From Corella eumyota (Eukaryota; Chordata; Ascidiacea; Phlebobranchia; Corellidae): DNA of 64,000 bases. The notes below the pieces were generated by a model. That model did not search any database. It was not told the DNA's origin and saw nothing but the letters and a program-made list of their open reading frames with translations. Position 1 is the stretch's first letter. Each line of letters opens with the position of its first letter. Below are positions 37,687 to 50,789 of this stretch, in pieces. Position numbers and translations under genes: made by a program. The DNA lies in assembly GCA_963082875.1 (NCBI GenBank), contig OY720098.1, positions 9,982,001 through 10,046,000 of the forward strand, in the 5' to 3' direction.

Positions 37687-39229
37687 TTAAAAATTTTAAA
37701 TTACTGGTATAAATAGTAAAATATTTTTAAATAAATGATTGTTTATTATAAATAGTTACTAATTAAATTGATAAAAAGGCTATTTGATAATTATTTTAAT
37801 GTGTAAATCATCAAAATATTACCTAATCTTTACGTCTTAGAAAATACAATTCAACAAATTTATTTAAAATACTTTATTTTTTAAAACATTTGTTTAATTA
37901 TAAGAACAACAGCATTTTATGTAGTTTGACATTAAAATATACAAATTCATAATATCATGTTTATATATTCACACAATTACAAAAATACAAAATAAGCAAA
38001 GCCTTAATTAAAAGCGAGAACTGTAAATCTAGGTTTTAAGGGTATATCTATGTTATTTTGTGATTATAATAGCACCTTATGATTATAAAGCAAGATATTA
38101 CAAGTTTCAATGATTTAAATGGTTACAACACTATGCTATCAGTTTAAATTTTGCTTTTGTTATAAAAATTTCAAAGTAAATCATTTGATGTTAAGATAAC
38201 AATATAGTAACTGTCTAAATATTGCCTATTATATTTATTTAGGACTTTAATCAATAAAACTACTATGAATAAATCAAACAGCAATAAACCAGCATTGTTA
38301 ATTGTTAAAGTGATTTAAAATAAGTTAAATGGAGGTCTGCAATTTCAGGAAATGAGATCATTCATAGTAAATAAATGTACTGCAAAAATATAAAATGGAA
38401 AATAATATAAAAACAAATAGAAATTGTACAATAAAACAGTTTTTAATTTGCACCTGGTCTTTAGACACAGTAAACCAATCACTTCAACAAAATGTCCTTG
38501 TAAAAGTAATATTCCTTACTCTAAATCAAATTTAAACATGCAAAAGCCCAGTGTAAACAATGTACCGGCATTAAAAAAACTCAAATAAACTGTTCAAATA
38601 AGGTCTTGGTATATCTGGGTTAATTAGTAAACTAATTCAACTTTACAATCTACTCCTAAAAGTCAATATAAGAAAATTTAAAAAAATGAGCACATCAGAT
38701 AGGTGCAAAAAGAAAAAAGGTAGCTCTATTTGAAAAATATTGTTCTCTTTATTTAAACATATGGGTAGATAAATTATTGTTATATCAAATTTTACTTTAG
38801 TATAAAACAACTTTATGAGAAGGCCACATTTAAAACTAACACAACAAATGCATTTGAAACCTGCCAGCAACAGAAACACTGTGAATTCCCCTTTTTTTCG
38901 AAATAAATTTGTAATGGAACATATTAATTTCCAAATATTGCACAAAAAAACACACTTAATTTGGTGCAACACAGCGTTTAATTAACTTTTAAAAAGTGCT
39001 AAACAAATTTAAAATTAATAAAAAAGTTGAATACTTAATTGAATGTTCAAGTCACTAGTAATTTAAATGAAATTATATGCTATCAAACTAATTAAATATT
39101 TTTTAAAAATTGTATTGGCTATTACTAGCATAAATTGGCCAAAAAATTTACAATTTTTTTGTTTGTTCTATTTTTATATAGCAATTAAGCAAAAACTGCA
39201 TTATACAATATCACAGAATCACATAAAGT
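37687..39229. other. Convergent 3' UTRs of ADCY10 (plus) and the Phafin gene (minus)
   Basis: The interval lies between two stop codons facing each other. The ADCY10 side has AATAAA at 37730. On the minus strand the Phafin transcript probably has a long 3' UTR; candidate AATAAA signals occur as TTTATT on the plus strand, for example near 37860. The sequence is AT-rich and I see no conserved coding frame. Open frames such as the one at 38643-38972 have no domain signature. Confidence 0.5.
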
Positions 39230-40564
39230 TTATAATTGAATTTGATCTCCATTATTCTCTTCATCACTTTCACTATCAGAAGAGTCGGCAATTGCCCCAT
39301 ATTGGTGATTTTCAGCTTGATTAGGACCCACAGAAGGCGCTGGGACATTATTTTGTACAGCAATATAACAATCCTCACAGACTCGAAGGGGTTTTGCAGA
39401 TTGTTGTGGTAATAACACTTTTTTTGTTGAGCAACTAGTGCACACCACGTAGCCACAGCGGCGACAATGATGGCGGCGTTGTAAAGTGGAAAATTTAACT
39501 TTAGTGCACCTCATACATTCCAAAGCTTCTACGTCTGGTACCCATGCGGGGGCATTTACCCCTTCACTACCTTGCAATCCTTAACAATAATATACAAAAA
39601 ATATAAAAATAGCGTCTAGAGCTATGGTTTAGAATTTGTAGTTAGTAGTTTTTTCTTTTTTTTTGGTAGAACTGTCTTAAGATCATTTTTATCACTCAAA
39701 TATTTATTACAATATTTCTGGTATACATAAAAAAGATGCCTTCTTAAACATATTTGGTTTTATGGGGGCATTTAAATCCTTTTTAAAAATTAAATATTAT
39801 ACCAGCTTTGTTTCTTTCGTCCTCAATACAGCGTTTCATGTGTGTCATCCACTCTTGTTTCTCCATTGTTGTTTGCGCATAAACTGCAAACGACTTGGCA
39901 GGTGAGATTATTAACCAACCATTACGTAAGTCAGTCTCTCCACTTAACTCGTAGCTGTTAGTTTGGGGAATTTCCTCAACTCTTACGTGCTTCAGATGAA
40001 TGATGTTTTGTTTATTGTATCTAAAATGTTAAGGGAGTTGGTTTATATTATGACAGAATTTTAAACTTTACAGTTTAAAGGGCATTTAAAGTACCTTGCC
40101 AAAAGAGTATATCATTTTAGATTACTTAAGCACTATTCTTACAAAATTGTTGGTCACTATTACAGTAGTTTTTTAAATAAGTTTATGTTTTTAAATGTAT
40201 TATGGTATAAAATACAAAGGATTTGTTATTAAAAATCTATTTTTAGTCCTTTAAATACCCAAGTGTGGAAATTTAATTTTTTTATGTGTATTTGCTCAAT
40301 AGGCAATATTTCAAACGAAAAAAACACAACATTTATTTAAGTATACCTTTTTTTATTTATAACTATATTCCCATATACCAAAACATCATTAAACAAGAAA
40401 AATTGTCTTTGTTTTGGTTTCTTTCTGCACAATTTCGTTAAAACTCCTTCGCCAACTAAAACTCTTGAAGGGTGATATAACGAATGACCAGATGACCCAA
40501 AACAAGATTCTATATGTGTTATCCGCCTTGCATTTATTTCAGTATTTGCAAGCCTTTCAACCAT
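39230..40564 (-). CDS. PLEKHF2: Phafin-type PH-FYVE protein (PLEKHF1/2 orthologue)
   Basis: Three exons (40347-40564, 39803-40020, 39230-39579) give 261 aa, against 249 for human PLEKHF2. The start MVERLANTEINARRITHIES matches the conserved Phafin N-terminus. The PH domain spans about 35-130 (VLVGEGVLTKLCRKKPKQRQ, FFLFNDVLVYG, NGWLIISPAKSFAVYA, EKQEWMTHM). The FYVE domain spans about 150-215 with WVPD, the RRHHCRRCG basic motif, four CxxC zinc-ligand pairs and RVCEDC, so PI3P binding is expected. The tail is acidic and Ser-rich (DSSDSESDEE) as in PLEKHF2. Phafins act on early endosomes, autophagy and macropinocytosis. Choosing PLEKHF2 over PLEKHF1 rests on length and tail; an invertebrate may have one gene for both. 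Confidence 0.95.
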
Positions 40565-41881
40565 TTTAATTAATTTATTTTATTATAAAAACTATCTGAC
40601 TATATTTTTAAATTTACAGAATAGCTATTTTAGGGGCCTAAAAAATCAAAAGCTGATTTGAACACATTTAAAATTAGAAATAAAAAAAACAGTCTAGTAG
40701 TAGAGCGGCTTGCAAAAATATAACAATTTACATAAAAACCTCTTTAAAAAAGTGTTGTAAAGATTCTATTGTTCTATCTTAATTATAAAATGGAAATTTT
40801 AAGTGAATAAAACTGACTAATTAAACAGCTGAATGATGTGACTGTTTGTTTAATTACGTACTGACGTATAACTGTATAAGTAACTACGTAACAAAAATGC
40901 CAGTCACAATCAGTAGTAGATATCAATCAACTGGGTAACGCCAATGAGTTAACATCAGAGATTTAAAAAATGCGGGTAGACTTGTGAATTTTGTTGCATA
41001 GTTATATTCTTAGCAAAAACTTTAAAAATTACTATACTATTTTGTTTAGTTTCGCCGCTACCTTATCTACACATGACCAATGATGGCACTTGAAAAACTA
41101 ATAATAAAACGAAACTTATTTGGTGAGTCAGCTGATCTCGAATTACGGACGTGTATAAAAAAGCGGAATTTGTATGCGGATTTAGATCCGCGGAAAACTA
41201 CAATATTACTTTTATAAATCCGTAATTGTATAAGAATTGTAATAGGTACCTAAAATTAAAAAAAACACTGTTAATAACACTAAGTGTGTGGCATAATACG
41301 ACCAAAGAGCAGGGTATAATAACACGACAAGTTATTTTAAATTTGGCTAAAACTATAAAATATAAGATACTACGGCATTTAGGAAGTGTAAAATGAGTTA
41401 AAATTGCAGATTAAACAAATGGTATTGTCTAATGAAGGTGCGCTTTTTAATTGTCGCGGTTAGATTAATACAATAGTTAACGAGTAGAGCCTGTCATATC
41501 ATTATTTTCAAAAAATTATGTAAAAATCGCTGATTATGGCGCTTAAAATTTTATGTAATGCAACTCTTTTACGTACACTTTTTTAATGGTAATCTGCAAA
41601 ATTAGTTTCAATTGCCGAAACAAAATCCAATATAGACTACTTATGGCAAACAAAAACAACATTTGGATAATGTTATAAATCATTAGAATACAAACTAGAG
41701 GTGGATCGTAATTTCTATTAATGTTTTGTTCAAAATTATTTAGCCCTGCAACAATACTAATAAATATTTAAAAAAATTGGTTTAAAAATTACCAAAACCC
41801 GCTTTCAACAGAGACATGTGTTAATATTATGAACTGGATGGTGGTCAAATCAAATTAAATGTTTTTTTTAATCGGCAAAGT
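40565..41881. other. Intergenic: Phafin promoter side and 3' flank of the acyl-CoA synthetase gene
   Basis: Both flanking genes are on the minus strand, so 40565 rightwards is the Phafin 5' region and the right part is the synthetase 3' UTR. A possible 3' splice site (AAAAATATAG) lies 37 nt upstream of the Phafin ATG. No gene, RNA or repeat is recognised in the rest. Confidence 0.45.
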
Positions 41882-44800
41882 TTAAAGCTTTGATTTTTCT
41901 TTTTCTTGTCTTCTTAATTCTCGTCTTAGAATTTTTCCGCTTGGACTTTTTGGGATAAAATCAACAAATTGAACCCCACCTCTTAAGTATTTATATTTTG
42001 CCACGTGATCTTTAAAAAAAAGATAAAAATTTATTCTATTTGGAAAAACAGCCTTCTAGTTATTCTTTCTTATAAAATCCTATTTTACCTATAAGATAAC
42101 GATCGATTTTAGCTTTATTTAAACTTCGGTCATTGGTTACTACAAACGCTTTAGGGACTTCCCCGGCCTGGTGATCAGGAACTCCAATCACCGCTACGTC
42201 ATTAATGCTCGGATGACGTAACAATACAGCCTCCAATTCAGCGGGCGCCACCTAGAACGTAATAGTTTTTTAAAACAACAAAAATGAAATTTATTTTGTT
42301 TGTTTTTAATGACGTCACCTGGAATCCTTTATATTTTATGAGCTCCTTGAGTCGATCAACAACAAACACGTAGCCGAAATCATCGTAGTGACCGACGTCA
42401 CCAGTATGTAACCATCCCTCCTTGTCGAAAGTAGCTGCAGTAGATTGTGGATTTTTATAGTAACCTTTCATAACCTGCAAAATGTATTTAAAAATTGTCG
42501 AAAAATTAAAACAAATCTTTTCTTACTCATTTGATGAATATGTTTTCTACAGTTTAGAAAGTATGTAATTTCTTAGACTTAAATTAGGAGTAAGATACTG
42601 TGTATTTAGCTTAGTTTTTTTTTAAATAGCTGGTAAATCGTAATAACATAAAGATTGGTAGAAACCTAACTTACTTGTGGGCCTTTTACAACAAGTTCAC
42701 CGTCCTGGTTCGGTCCCAATTCCTTTCCTGTCTCCGTATCAATAACCTTAAATTGAGCAAAACTTTCATAACAATATGAAGGACGTTTACCATATATCTT
42801 ATTACTGTCATTACCAGTCATTCTCTTTTTAACTGGAAAATAAGATAACTTACTTTAAGTAGAACATTTGGCGAAACGACTCCTGTTGTCGTAAGAGGAA
42901 AGTCAGAATCTATTACAGTTGTAATTGGAACACATTCTGATAAACCCCATGCTATATAACAAACAAGATGAAATTTTAATTAAACATTTTTATTTAAATT
43001 TTTATCGACAGTTGCCTGTTCAAAGCAACTGAATGCCATTCTTTATAGTTGGTCTTTATTTTATTGCTCGTTGGTCTAGGGGTATTTCAAATCCCGGACG
43101 AGCCCTATTTTTTATTTTTTAGCTTGATATTTACTTAGTAATATATGTTTGAACTGAAACTTCAGTTATAGATACGAAAAAAGATAAACAAGTAGAATGA
43201 TTTAATTTTTGTACCTTGAATCATTTGAACTTTAAACTTCCCCATGATAGATGTCTCCACTACATGGGGTAAAGGGGCTGCCCCACACATTATTCTTTTA
43301 AGTGATGAAAGGTCGTATTGGTCAATATCAGGTGATTGGTCCATAGCTAATAGCATTGGGGGTACTGCAGTAAGAAAACTAATCTAAAATTAAAAATAAT
43401 TTCACAACGACATATTCCTAAAATTGTTGTAAAATGCTAGTGTACATCATTTACCACTATCAACGGTGTAAGGCCAAGCACATGCTTTACGACGTTTCTA
43501 TCGGTTTAGATAGCAACATACCTTATGATTCAACGTACCTTATATTTCTGGATATGTTGAAACATTGTGTTTAGTTGAAATCGATCATTAACGACAACTC
43601 TTGAACCTTGTATGAGTGAGTTCACCGCCAACAGACTACCATATATATGAAACATTGGCACAATTATGTACGCTGTGTCCCTTCTGGTTATACGTAGGAC
43701 TATTCTGATAATAAATAAAATAAATTAAGTTGTATACCCAAAGAGTTGCTGTAATAAAGTAATTTTACTTGCACATTTCACACATAGCCACAACATTCCT
43801 ATGTGTAAGTGTAACACCTTTTGGTAGACCGGTTGTTCCACTTGAATACGGCAAAAAGGCAGGATCTTCTTTAAAGTTTAAAGAGACACTTCTAGGAAAA
43901 TCTAAAAATAAACTAAACAATTTGGGGGGATTGTTTATAAAGGCCAGCAGTATCACAATTCTTTTCTGTAAAGGCATATCTTGAAAATAATTCCCATTAG
44001 GTTGTTAAAATGGCCTTGTAATTTGACATTTTTAAATTTAACGACAAAGGGTTTTTAAAACTGACGTAGCCTTGTTTATTAATGTTGCTTTATTAGAAAA
44101 TTGAATTCTTAAAAACGTGACAAAAAAAAAATTATTGTGATTAGAAAAAAATTAGACAAAAATGTCATATACCAGACACAATTCTCACCATATACTTGGG
44201 TTGTTTTGACAATGGTTTTTATACTGTCTCTCATGTATCCGTCTATGCTTAAAACGTTCTGTAATTAAGAATAACCAAATTGACATTAAACAAACAAGTA
44301 AACTTATATATAAAAAAATAAAGTTTATTTTTAGAATTGTAAGAATTGTTAGTAAAATTGGAAAAAAATAAAATAAATTGTAAATTTAAATGCACCTTGA
44401 TGGATTTAACAGTTTTTGCGACTTCTTTTATTAAAGGTGATATTGCTGAGTTCACCACCATAAGTTTAGGCTCAGAATGTGAAAACTGCTGCACCATTTC
44501 TTCTGTAACAATTTAATTGTCTTTAGAAAAATAAATTTCCGGTGTGCCTAATTTTCAGACTTCTCAAGCACAGAATTAAATGATTTTTTCATTTGTTAAA
44601 TAATAAAATGTATGAGTTTCGTATTTTCTTACCTTTAGTATAGTTCGGGTTACAAGTAGTTAATATAGCCCCACATGCGACCGTACCAAGTAAAACAAAA
44701 ATAAAATCAGGTGAATTTGAGGCCACGATTGCAACCACATCACATTTGCCAATCCCCATCTTATTAAACAAGCTTGCATATTGTACAACTCGATCATATA

Positions 44801-45157
44801 CCTCAGTGAATGTGAATGTTTCGCCTGATACAGCATTAACCTATGTACATAATAGTTTAAAGTTGTATTTGCATATCAACACAAAACATATGACATTTTT
44901 GCTTATTTTTTGCTATTATTATAAATTCAACAAGTCTATTAGAAAGCGAGATAAGAATATAAGTTTCTTTGATTTAAATTGTTATTGGCTTTTTGTTTTA
45001 AGTTAATCAGTTTTTTTTTTAATGCTAAATAACCATTAATCTACGTGTAAATTACCATGGCTTGCTGGTCGCCAAATTGCTTCAAGGCTTTTAAAACATA
45101 ATCACTCAGACTGATCTCTGGTATAACAATATCTGGGATAGGACTTTTTAAAACCAT
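41882..45157 (-). CDS. 4-coumarate-CoA ligase/luciferase-type acyl-CoA synthetase with peroxisomal signal
   Basis: Twelve exons in transcript order: 45056-45157, 44633-44840, 44396-44502, 44189-44258, 43769-43901, 43539-43704, 43215-43383, 42854-42951, 42675-42746, 42319-42474, 42089-42251, 41882-42009. They give 523 aa, close to the family's usual 530-550, and all phases agree. It is an ANL-superfamily adenylating enzyme that activates a carboxylic acid with ATP and then CoA. Visible motifs: P-loop [12 protein letters not shown] (A3), VPMFHIYG (A4), MCGAAPLP (A5), [22 protein letters not shown] (A7/A8), [18 protein letters not shown], and [14 protein letters not shown] carrying the catalytic Lys (A10). 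VPMFHIYG resembles plant 4CL more than beetle luciferase. The last residues are KSKL, a textbook PTS1, so the enzyme should be peroxisomal. The acyl substrate cannot be told. TTTTAAG 29 nt before the ATG is a likely acceptor. Confidence 0.94.
43066..43105 (+). pseudogene. tRNA-Pro relic lacking its anticodon arm
   Basis: The 5' part GCTCGTTGGTCTAGGGGTAT and the 3' part TTCAAATCCCGGACGAGCCC match the two ends of a typical eukaryotic tRNA-Pro, including A box, B box core and paired acceptor stem. About 32 nt between them (anticodon arm, variable region and part of the T stem) are absent, and the first G is lost. A T-rich run follows directly, as at a Pol III terminator. It lies antisense in an intron of the acyl-CoA synthetase gene and cannot make a working tRNA. 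Confidence 0.85.
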
Positions 45158-47100
45158 TTTTATATCCTACTTTGACAGTTTTCCTTAAAATAAAAAACAA
45201 CTTAGCTTAAAAATAGTTTGATTTTTTAAAACTTTTGGGTTATTATGCTAAGTAAATACATCCATACGTATCGCAAGGTATAGGCCTAACAATTATATTT
45301 TAACTCTTTCTAACTATTATTGCCGCTGGGTATTATATATGCCATAAGCTAAATTTTTAAACCTGTGCTGCTAGTTTTATCTGTCCAGTGGTGATACTAA
45401 ATGCTGGTTATTATTTTTAAGAACGTAGGATAGTCTAGCTTGACTACTTTTACAGTCTCTGCACTTAATTGCCCTTCCATGTGTACAAGTTTAATAATCG
45501 TGCAAAATGTTAGTGTTGGTAAATAATTAACTTTTAAATGTGTTTGAGCACGTTTTCGCTCCAGTTTTCGTGAATAACAAACACAACTTAAAAAATAATC
45601 GACCTATTTTTAAACTTAGTGGACGTTCTTTAACACAAGACAAAAAAGCAATAAAATTTTTTTTTGCAATTTAATATGTTTAAAAAAAATCCTGAATAAT
45701 ATAATCTAATTTTATTTAATTAATCTGAATTTACTATTTGTATAGCGGTGAGCTTACAATTTTTTTAAAAACCTTATTAGTTTAAAGGTTATACCATTTT
45801 TAAATTATTAAAATATTGTTTTTTTAATTATGATCAATAGGTTTTTTCGTTGTTAACCTTTTCACGGCGTTTGCTTTAATATTAAACAGTAAACAATTCA
45901 TAACATTTCGTTATTACTTCACTACATCGGCGTTGCTAATTATGCAAGTCTTCAGTTGAAACAAAACAATAAAAATGTCAATTAAATCGATACTGGTTTA
46001 AATCAAAAAGCCACCTATAGCCTACAAAGGTTGCTGCATTAGAACTAAAAGGTAAATTCAGTTGCCACGTTGTTATAAATCTAATTTAATTAATTAGCTA
46101 ATTGCCTATAAAATGTATTTACTTAGTATCTCTGTAAGTATCATTAGGTACTGTTTTAAAAGAGTAACAGTGAAATTTTAGACAAAAACAAGGAAGTGTT
46201 AAAATAAAAATTTAAAGCATTTTTTCTCATAAGCCAGTATTTTTTGGTAAATTTATTGACCAAAATTCGAAAACATTAATTATTAAATATTGTCAGCTGC
46301 CACATGCTTCAAAACACAAACATGTTGTTAGTTTAAGGCCAGAAATTTAAGTGAAAAAATAAATATTTATTACGCCAAAGAAACTAGATAAGCGAAAAAT
46401 AAGTTATAGGCGTATATTGCATAGTAGAATACTTTAAAAATAGGTCAAGCTACAAAACAACAAAGTTTAAACAAAGTAAAGTCGTTGTGAATTGCTTTTA
46501 TAATTTATTTTTAGTTTATATATTTTTGCATCAGAATTTTAAATTAATGCAAATATTATAAATCACGCTAAACTAAAATTAGCTTTAGTAATTTATTTAA
46601 AAAAAAGTAAGATAATAAAAGAAACAAAAGTATTCAGAGATCAATATAGAAGTATTTTAATTAAATGAATCTTTCTGCGTTAAATTGACATTAAAATCAT
46701 GTAATATAAAACCATGGGCGCATTAGTTCATATCACCAAAAATTTAAAGTCATTTCTCTTAGTCTCGTTGGCTTAACTAAAATAAATCTCATTCCTGACC
46801 TGTGGCTAATATGTTTCGTCATTAATAATTTATCACCCAAGTTTTTGAACACAAAATTAAAGGCTTATAGACTTCCATTAGGCCTGATTTATAGTGGTGC
46901 TGGATTAAAACATTTTAAAAAGGTGCTAGTTTTAGTTTCAAATATATCTTGTTTTCCATTTTTCAAATTAAGAAAATCAGAAAATTAGTAAGTTTTATCT
47001 TAAATTAATATTTAATGTATTAATTTTAAAAATTTAGAAAATTTGATTTTTTCTAAATTTAGATTCAAAAATTTCAAAGTTTACAAAAATATTTAAACAG

Positions 47101-47343
47101 AAAATGACGTCACAGAACACAGGTCGCTTTCAACGCAGGGGGTCCCTATGGGGAAACCCCATCTTAGGAAGCATGGGGCCGAACAGAGGTTGTTCCAGAT
47201 TGGGGTGCGCGTTTGCGTCGAGTATTTTAATGCAGCCGATCATCCCAGGAATCTCAAAATATTCTTCACAGCGAAAAAACTCGGCAGTTTACATGGGGAA
47301 ACATAGAAATTCAGAGGTACACGGATTTATGGGTAGTTTGTAA
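47101..47343 (+). other. GC-richer island with a 79-codon open frame, unclassified
   Basis: The block stands out from several kb of AT-rich DNA. It opens with a full CRE palindrome TGACGTCA (47104-47111) overlapping an ATG at 47104, runs in frame for 79 codons to TAA at 47343, and contains a strong short hairpin (ATGGGGAAACCCCAT, near 47147). The encoded peptide (MTSQNTGRFQRRGSLWGNP...) has several Gly, Arg and Ser but no domain I know. It could be a promoter/first exon, a fragment of a dispersed repeat, or a structured RNA. I do not commit to a coding call. Confidence 0.35.
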
Positions 47344-50300
47344 ATTACTAAGGAACCTGAATTTGTACAAAATATGACATTTTGAGTTTTATTTAGATTT
47401 TGCTATTTTTAATTGCCTATAAAATTGTATTGAAAATTATGTTTTTATCAATGGTATTATAAATCATAGATAGCTTTTAAAACTTTAAAATTAACTTTAA
47501 TTAAAACGTATAACTACGGAGTTGTTCTAATGACGTTTGCTTTTATAAAAGTTCGTTTTTTGTCACCACTAGAGTGTGCATGTGAGCTATATTTTTTTAT
47601 ATAGTCTGTCCTGTAAGTTGTTTAAAAACTTTTGGCAATACCAATAACATAATTGACATTCAAAAAGGAATGTCATACGCAAGATAAAATAAACACCTAA
47701 ATAGCAAAATTAGCATATTAAATAAGTCATTATAAATACTAGCCGATTGTCCGCTTTACGGGCTGCATTTAGATTGCTCTAATATTTTCGCAACTGGTTT
47801 TTACCTTGCGTTTACGGAAAGCTTAAACACTTTACAATAGCACACTTAATTCCACACTTTATCCCATAAATATAACAACCTATCACATTAAGGTGATATA
47901 AATATTGTAAATTGCTTACAATTTCGTTTCTAAAAGCTTTTATACGCATGAAAGGAATTTCTACTTCAACGGTTATTGTGTTTTGCGATGCAATCTATTG
48001 CTAAGAATAGCGTGTAACAAATGCTAAATTAAATCAGTAAAGTTGTTCAATGAACATACAACGATTATTGTATGATTATTACGTTGCCTCTTTGACAGTT
48101 TTTATGTTTTTTATTTATAGCATGTTACTTATGATGCATATTGTATAAGTTTTTTAGCTTTTAAAGAAAGGTTTTTGGCGTAATAATTTAACAGTATCTA
48201 TTATCACTGATAAAAAGCGATAAAATTAAGTATTGATTCAACATATTAATTATGCAAGTATTTTCAGAAGTTTTTAGGATTGTATAAATTATTTTTAAAT
48301 AAAAATGTCGTTCGCAGACATGTCGTGGGTAAATAAAGAGAGTAAGAAAATGATGTTTTTCTTTTCTCTTTTCATTCTCTCGTTTTGATATAAAGACAAA
48401 ATCAATACGTTTACATATATTTTCATAAAACTATTTCGATGCCCAAAACTTGAGGATAACTTTGCTTCAGCCATATTTCTAAAAATTCAGTTGTAAGCTT
48501 TAATTAAATTCGCCTGAAGGGCTAAAGTATTTGGTTTTCGATACAATCAAAAAGTTTTTTTGATGGGCACTATGCCTAAAATAGAAATAAAGTTGTTGTA
48601 GCTTAAGTAAAAAGTCGCGCGACATAAACCCTAAACACATTAAATAATAGATGACCCAAGCGATTTTAAGATATACAAACTTGATATAAAGAATGTATGT
48701 CATTAAGGTTTAATTTGCAGTATTTATACTAACGAACAACAGTTTTTCTTTGTCAAGTTATAAATATGTAGGCAATCAATCATACTAACTTCTACGTTTG
48801 TGTTTTTACAGTCACTGTAAACGTTTTGTTAATACTGTTAAGAGTATAGAGGCGTTATTTAAGTTATTGTAAGAGCTATAAAGGCAATCAGTTAAATGTA
48901 GAATTATGCTTTGAATATAGCTTAGTTTTTTCGTGTGGCTGACTATATTTGAAACGAAAAGTGTAACTTTTAGAAAAGGAATTTTTGCGATTTTTTAGCG
49001 CTTTAATATTTCATAAGCTATTTGTTGGGCGCTTTGATGTAAATAGATTCGACAAAGCATAATTACTTGATTAAATTTAAGTTTAAGGTTAAAAAAATCT
49101 GAATACATTGTATTTATTGATCTTAAAATGCTTCGTTGATTTCAAAAACAAAAATTCTTGGAAATAAAATATTTTAGAATTTTTTACGTAGGCGTATTCG
49201 GTTTTTGTAAGGTTCATTGCATATAGCGTTTTTTTCAATAGCAATGCTATTATTGTCAAATAAATTAAAACCCTTTAACAACGATTGGCGATTTTTACTT
49301 AAGAAGAATAAATACAGTTACCTTTTTCGCTTGCATAGGGTTTAGATTATAGTTTATTATTACCAGTTGCGATACTTTTCAAACTTTTTTCAAGTCTAAA
49401 AATACGACATTGTGTTTTTCACGCCTGCAACACGACTCGTGCAAAAAAACATTAATCAAGTGTTTAGGTTTTAATAAAACGCTGGAATCACCTTTGTTTA
49501 ATGTGTTAGTAATTAAATTGTAATAATATTTGAGTTGCAAATAGTCATACCTATAATCGGAAGTTATTTACTTACTTATACTTTGTTTTAAGTCATATTG
49601 AGAAAAGGTTTATTTATATTAAATAGAAAAGTTACCTGGTATAAGGCCTTTCTTACAAAACAATACTAACGCTTTAAATTCTAACTAATATATGTATTTT
49701 ATAGACAGTATAGAGAAATGTTTAATACGATATACATATATTTGTTTATCGATACTTTATTAAATAAAGATTTAAAAAAATTGCTTTATGTATAGTGTGT
49801 CAAAATTGCTTTAAATAATGTTTTTAACGTATTGTATATAAATGTTCTGGGATAAATTGGATTAAACATTACATTATGGTAAGTTATACTTAATATATTA
49901 TTGTTAGAGCAGTTGTTTAGGTATAATTCATATCTATATTGACATAAAATCAATATACCTAATTGCTTTTAAATATAATTAAACTTTCAAAATTTAATAT
50001 AGTTTTAAGTAGGAAAAACCCGGTTTAAAATGGTTTAGTTTTATAATTAATATAGATTTAATTACTATTTGAACTTTGTGTGACAATATACTTTATAATG
50101 ATGTTACTATTGACATTGTGCTTTTAAGCTATTCCCAGTGGTAAACTTCATCTTTAAAAATCAATAAAGATAATAACACGCTTTGCGTATTAATAATAAA
50201 TCATATTTTCTATACTTTATTTAAACCTTGATACCATAATTTTATAACATTAAAAATGTGGCAAATTATTTTTTATTAAAAATGTTTTGATGTTATGGGT

Positions 50301-50370
50301 ACTTTCTTTATAAGGATTACCTTGTATTTTTAAAAGAAATAAAACCGATATAATTTATTAGTTTGGTTAA

Positions 50371-50378
50371 TGACGTCA
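50371..50378 (+). promoter_or_regulatory. Consensus CRE-like TGACGTCA upstream of the two-TM gene
   Basis: A full TGACGTCA palindrome lies about 420 bp before the proposed start codon at 50790 and about 70 bp before a possible 5' exon ending in AAAG/GTAAAA at 50474. It is a candidate promoter element only. Confidence 0.35.
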
Positions 50379-50789
50379 CATTTTTTAGTCAAGTCGCGGT
50401 AGAACAAACTTGAACTTTACGAAATGGGGGAAGGGAAACTTAAAGAATGGTGATTGCAATTCAAAAACTCAAAGGTAAAATATTATGCTAATTAAGCTAC
50501 AGTTTTTTTGCTATAAAATAATTTAAAATGACAAATTAATGCCAGACGTTTTTATTTTTAAATGACCTTCGCCTAAAGAGTGTATCATTGATTTTATGTT
50601 AAAAATAGGAAAGATCTGAGATTAAAAACCTGATATTCTTAAAATGTTTAAAATAATGCAGCTTGGGTTTTTTTTAATCCTAAAATATTGTTTTTTTTTG
50701 GTAGAGTCGGACAGGCAAGACCTATTAAGTCAAGCAGAATACTTGGCCAGAATAAGAAATCTCATATTAGTCATGCTGCACATACTGCC

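Larger units (their letters stand above)
45158..50446. other. Gene-poor AT-rich region
   Basis: About 5.3 kb between the synthetase 5' end and the next plus-strand transcript. Apart from the GC-richer island at 47101-47343, I see no coding exon with domain signature, no tRNA and no clear repeat. Small open frames here (for example 48500-48703 minus) are AT-driven. Regulatory elements for either neighbour could lie here but cannot be picked out by eye. Confidence 0.5.

Noticed and set aside
38643-38972. 109-codon minus-strand open frame rich in Phe, Leu and Cys
   Set aside because: It falls in the 3' UTR side of the Phafin gene and has only AT-driven composition with no signature.
50688-50789. 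Start of the two-TM protein at 50688
   Set aside because: The codon is TTG inside a T-run ending GGTAG that looks like a 3' splice site; the first ATG in frame is 50790.
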